From: Actinomycetales bacterium
GTDB lineage: Bacteria; Actinomycetota; Actinomycetes; Mycobacteriales; Mycobacteriaceae
Direction of reading: 5' to 3'
Assembly: GCA_012841845.1 (NCBI GenBank)
Contig: DUTZ01000407.1
Coordinates: 1 to 13,314, forward strand
Length of the DNA: 13,314 bases
The notes under the pieces are model-generated. The model did not search any database, was not told where the DNA came from, and saw only the letters and a program-made list of their open reading frames with translations. Positions 11,038-13,314 of this stretch are shown in pieces. Numbering within the stretch: position 1 is the first letter of the stretch; each line of letters opens with the position of its first letter. Made by a program: the position numbers and the translations under genes.

Positions 11038-11052
11038 TAGCTTTCGGCTCGT
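11022..11052 (-). repeat. Direct repeat ACGAGCCG in the pyrR leader
   Basis: The minus strand contains ACGAGCCG at 11052-11045 and again at 11029-11022, identical 8-mers 23 bp apart (about two helical turns). The second copy supplies part of the bulge and the 5' arm of the PyrR hairpin. It may be a protein-binding repeat, an alternative RNA register, or chance. Confidence 0.4.
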
Positions 11053-11053
11053 C

Positions 11054-11062
11054 ACTCTATCA
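11054..11062 (-). promoter_or_regulatory. Possible extended -10 promoter element for the pyr operon
   Basis: TGATAGAGT on the minus strand fits an extended -10 (TGn followed by TAGAGT, of the TANNNT type) and includes the nusB stop codon. A start about 7 nt downstream (near 11047) would give a leader of roughly 57 nt containing the complete PyrR hairpin. The -35 position at 17 nt spacing is GGGGGA, which does not resemble TTGACA, so the call rests on the -10 and on position only. Read-through from nusB is the alternative. Confidence 0.35.
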
Positions 11063-11614
11063 GCCGGCGGGGTCGCTCCCCCCACGGTCGGGCGTGGTCT
11101 CCGACACGTCCACCGCGTCCGGTTCGGGTGAGGCGTCGAGCGAGGACACCGCGCGCTCGGCGGCTCGGATGTGCTCGGCCAGGCCCGCGACGCGGTCGAG
11201 CACGGCGTTGACGTAGGCCACCGACTTCTCCGCGGACAGGTCGGCGGTGAGCAGGACCGCCTGGTCGATCACCGTGGCCGACCCCAGGTCCTCGGCGCCG
11301 TAGAGCAGTTCCCAGGCCCCGGCGCGCAGCACGGCGCGGTCGACGGCGGGGAGCCTCTCGAGCGTCCACTCGCGCAGGTGGTCGGAGATCATCGCGTCGA
11401 TCCGGTCGAGGCGCTCGGCCACGCCGGTGACGATCTCCATGGTGTACGGCGCCACGTCGTGGAACTCCTGGGAGTCGGCGCCCATGCGGCGCCTCTCCTC
11501 GGCGAGCTCCACGACGTCGGCGTCCCGCAGCTCGGCCTCGAACAGCAGCGCCACGGCGCGCCTGCGCGCCCGGTACCGGGATCCCCGGCGCCGGTAGTCG
11601 GCGTCCTCGGCCAT
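11060..11614 (-). CDS. nusB: Transcription antitermination factor NusB
   Basis: NusB, with NusE (ribosomal protein S10), binds boxA RNA and supports antitermination on rRNA operons. The 184-residue protein has an all-helical NusB core: RARRRAVALLFEAELRD (15-31), AVDRAVLRAGAWELLYG (90-106) and TVIDQAVLLTADLSAEKS to AYVNAVLDRVAGLAEHIR (114-150). About 34 residues after 150 form an acidic, Pro/Ser/Asp-rich tail that looks disordered; E. coli NusB is 139 residues and M. tuberculosis NusB about 156. The ATG start at 11614 lies 2 bp after the efp stop (TGACCATG), so the two are probably coupled. efp-nusB adjacency is common in actinobacteria and other bacteria. In M. tuberculosis nusB is far from pyrR, whereas here, as I recall for corynebacteria, they are close neighbours. 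Confidence 0.95.
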   Translation of the reverse strand: MAEDADYRRRGSRYRARRRAVALLFEAELRDADVVELAEERRRMGADSQEFHDVAPYTMEIVTGVAERLDRIDAMISDHLREWTLERLPAVDRAVLRAGAWELLYGAEDLGSATVIDQAVLLTADLSAEKSVAYVNAVLDRVAGLAEHIRAAERAVSSLDASPEPDAVDVSETTPDRGGSDPAG

Positions 11615-11616
11615 GG

Positions 11617-12180
11617 TCAGTCGTTCACCCGGCTGAGGTAGCGGCCGTCGCGCGTGTCGATGCGCAGCTTGTCGCCGGTGTTGATGAACAGCGGGACCTG
11701 GACCTCGGCGCCGGTCTCGAGGGTGGCGGGCTTGGTGCCGCCGGTCGAGCGGTCGCCCTGCAGGCCCGGGTCGGTGTGCTGGACCACGAGGTCCACGGCG
11801 ACCGGCATCTCGGCGAAGAGCGCCACGCCCTCGTTGAAGGAGACCTGGACGGAGGTGTTCTCGAGCAGGAAGCGGGCGCCGTCGCCCATGACGGCCGGGC
11901 TCGCGTTGATCTGCTCGAAGTCCTTCTCGTCCATGAGGACGTAGTCCTCGCCGTCGCGGTAGAGGAAGGTCATGTCGCGGCGGTCGACGGTGGCGATCTC
12001 CACCTTGACGCCGGCGCTGAAGGTCTTGTCGATGGTCTTGCCCGAGACGACGTTCTTGAGCTTGGTGCGCACGAAGGCGGGGCCCTTACCCGGCTTGACG
12101 TGCTGGAACTCGACGATCTGCCAGAGCTGGCCCTCCTCCTTGAGGACGAGGCCGTTCTTGAAGTCGGCGGTGGACGCCAT
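11617..12180 (-). CDS. efp: Translation elongation factor P
   Basis: EF-P enters the ribosomal E site and relieves stalling at proline runs. The 187-residue protein shows the three-domain arrangement: KOW-like domain I ([20 protein letters not shown]), the tip loop [17 protein letters not shown] with Lys32, the OB domain beginning near [18 protein letters not shown], and the C-terminal [36 protein letters not shown]. The PGKGP tip, with prolines on both sides of Lys32, is the actinobacterial form reported to work without lysine modification. No modification genes (epmA, earP, ymfI types) are in the window. ATG at 12180 has AAGGAG 8 nt upstream. It lies 44 bp after pepQ and 2 bp before nusB. 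Confidence 0.98.
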   Translation of the reverse strand: MASTADFKNGLVLKEEGQLWQIVEFQHVKPGKGPAFVRTKLKNVVSGKTIDKTFSAGVKVEIATVDRRDMTFLYRDGEDYVLMDEKDFEQINASPAVMGDGARFLLENTSVQVSFNEGVALFAEMPVAVDLVVQHTDPGLQGDRSTGGTKPATLETGAEVQVPLFINTGDKLRIDTRDGRYLSRVND

Positions 12181-12204
12181 GGTCGGTTCTCCTTAGTGGG
12201 TCTG

Positions 12205-12223
12205 GTGCTCGGGCCCGGGGCAC
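12205..12223 (-). other. GC-rich imperfect hairpin between pepQ and efp
   Basis: Just after the pepQ stop the minus strand reads GTGC, then CCCGGGCCCGA, then GCAC: a 4-bp outer stem that can be extended past one C-A mismatch. There is no T-tract. It may slow decay or partly end pepQ transcripts, but in DNA this rich in GC it could be chance. Confidence 0.25.
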
Positions 12224-12224
12224 A

Positions 12225-13314
12225 TCAGAGTACGGCCAGGGCCTTGGAGGTGGTCGTCAGGGCCCGGCCGCCCCCGGGGGTGACGGCCACGGTGTCCTCG
12301 ATACGGATCCCGCCGAGCCCCGGGAGGTAGACACCCGGTTCGACGGTGATCACGTCGCCGTCGGTCAGTGTACTCGTGGACCTGGCGGACACCGCGGGCG
12401 CTTCGTGCACGTCCAGCCCCACCCCGTGGCCGAGGGAATGGCCGAAGTGGTCGCCGAGGCCGGCGGCCGCGATGACGTCCCGGCTCACCGCGTCGAGCTC
12501 GGCGCAGGGCAGGCCGGGGCGCACCGCCGCGAGCCCGGCGAGCTGCGCCCGCAGCACCACGTCGTAGGCCTCGAGGAGCCGGTCCGGGGCGGCGCCGAGG
12601 GCCACCGTCCGGGTGCAGTCGGAGGCGTAGCCGCCCACCGTGGCCCCGAAGTCGACGACGACGAGGTCGCCGTCCGCGAGGAGTCGGTCGCCCGGCTCGT
12701 GGTGCGGGAGGGCTCCGTTCGGGCCGGAGGCCACGATCGTGTCGAAGGCCGTCCCCTCGGATCCGGCGCGGCGCATGGCGTGCTCGAGGTCGGCCGCCAC
12801 CTCCCGTTCGCTCCGTCCGGCGGCGACGAGCCCGGTGGTCAGCAGGTGGGTCCACGCCTCGTCGAGCACCCGGCAGGACCGGGTGATGAGGTCGATTTCC
12901 CCGGCGTCCTTGACGCGGCGCACGCCCTCGACGAGCCCGCGGGTCTCGACGACCGGTGCCCCGCCCGAGCCCACCTCGGCGAGCGTGTCGCGCAGGGCGG
13001 CCGCCGCCGCGAGGGTGAGGTGGTCCGCCTCGACGGCCAGCGGCGCGTCGGCCGGTTCCCGGCGCCGGCCGAGGACACCGGCCACGTACTCGCGGGAGAT
13101 CACGTGGCCCACGTCGGGCGCCTGCTCGACGATCTGCAACTCGTACCGCGAGTCGGTGCACAGGACGGCCTCGCCGTCATCGGAGAGCAGGACCGCTCCC
13201 CCGGAGCCCCGGAACCCGGTGAGGTAGGCGATGTTGCGGGGGTCGGTGACGAGCAGCGACCGCGCGCCGGCGCCCACCAGCGCCTCGGCGACGGCCGCCC
13301 GCCGCGTCGCGAAG
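12225..13314 (-). CDS. pepQ: M24-family metallopeptidase (Xaa-Pro aminopeptidase/dipeptidase), 5'-truncated
   Basis: Members of this family cleave peptide bonds next to proline using two metal ions in a pita-bread fold. The frame is open to the right edge (first full codon at 13313-13311, FATRRAAVAEALVGAG), so only a few N-terminal residues are probably missing from the 362 visible. In window numbering the five metal ligands are all present: Asp221 (VVVDFGA), Asp232 (GGYASDCTRT), His296 (HFGHSLGHGVGL), Glu325 (ITVEPGVYLPG) and Glu339 (IRIEDT); PHHEP supplies the usual histidine near the active site. The N-terminal creatinase-like domain has LLVTDPRNIAYLTGFRGSGG. The mycobacterial homologue is called PepQ, although the exact substrate class (aminopeptidase P or prolidase) cannot be read from sequence. 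The GTG at 13277 is internal, not the start. It precedes efp by 44 bp. Confidence 0.92.
   Translation of the reverse strand, partial: FATRRAAVAEALVGAGARSLLVTDPRNIAYLTGFRGSGGAVLLSDDGEAVLCTDSRYELQIVEQAPDVGHVISREYVAGVLGRRREPADAPLAVEADHLTLAAAAALRDTLAEVGSGGAPVVETRGLVEGVRRVKDAGEIDLITRSCRVLDEAWTHLLTTGLVAAGRSEREVAADLEHAMRRAGSEGTAFDTIVASGPNGALPHHEPGDRLLADGDLVVVDFGATVGGYASDCTRTVALGAAPDRLLEAYDVVLRAQLAGLAAVRPGLPCAELDAVSRDVIAAAGLGDHFGHSLGHGVGLDVHEAPAVSARSTSTLTDGDVITVEPGVYLPGLGGIRIEDTVAVTPGGGRALTTTSKALAVL

Noticed and set aside
11038..11062. Terminator/antiterminator attenuator upstream of pyrR, as in Bacillus
   Set aside because: There is no second GC hairpin with a U-tract between the PyrR loop and the start codon, and no space for one; occlusion of the ribosome site fits better.

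Overview
The window is a GC-rich (roughly 70%) actinobacterial chromosome segment in which every recognisable gene lies on the minus strand. Gene order and protein motifs (a mycobacterial-type integration host factor, CarB starting [20 protein letters not shown] with a KPGKGP tip, a membrane protein between pyrC and carA) point to the order Mycobacteriales (Corynebacterium/Mycobacterium/Gordonia/Dietzia group). A Dietzia-like genus is a guess that I cannot test from the sequence alone. I see no mobile elements, CRISPR arrays, tRNA or rRNA genes, and no broken genes. Only the genes at the two edges are cut, by the window boundary.

In the direction of transcription (right to left), the window opens with a translation block: a 5'-truncated M24 metallopeptidase (pepQ, 12225-13314), elongation factor P (efp, 11617-12180) and the antitermination factor nusB (11060-11614). 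A 69-bp gap follows. It contains a possible extended -10 promoter overlapping the nusB stop and a well-formed PyrR-binding RNA hairpin whose 3' arm runs into the Shine-Dalgarno sequence of pyrR.

The de novo pyrimidine operon comes next: pyrR, pyrB, pyrC, a one-pass membrane PH-like protein, carA, carB and pyrF (10990 down to 2183). All six internal junctions are stop/start overlaps (five GTGA, one TGATG), so the operon looks translationally coupled from end to end. It supplies carbamoyl phosphate (CarAB), carbamoyl aspartate (PyrB), dihydroorotate (PyrC) and the last step to UMP (PyrF). pyrD and pyrE are not in the window. CarAB also feeds arginine synthesis.

A 434-bp non-coding gap (1749-2182) separates this operon from the last block. 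It holds a candidate intrinsic terminator after pyrF and presumably the promoter and leader of the next unit: mihF (nucleoid protein), gmk (guanylate kinase), rpoZ (RNA polymerase omega) and coaBC (coenzyme A synthesis, 3'-truncated by the window edge).

Most of the window is conserved housekeeping DNA. I did not find a previously undescribed system. The points most worth a second look are the PyrR RNA element and its proposed translational relay through overlapping cistrons, the uncharacterised membrane protein fixed inside the pyrimidine operon, and a divergent allosteric loop in CarB.
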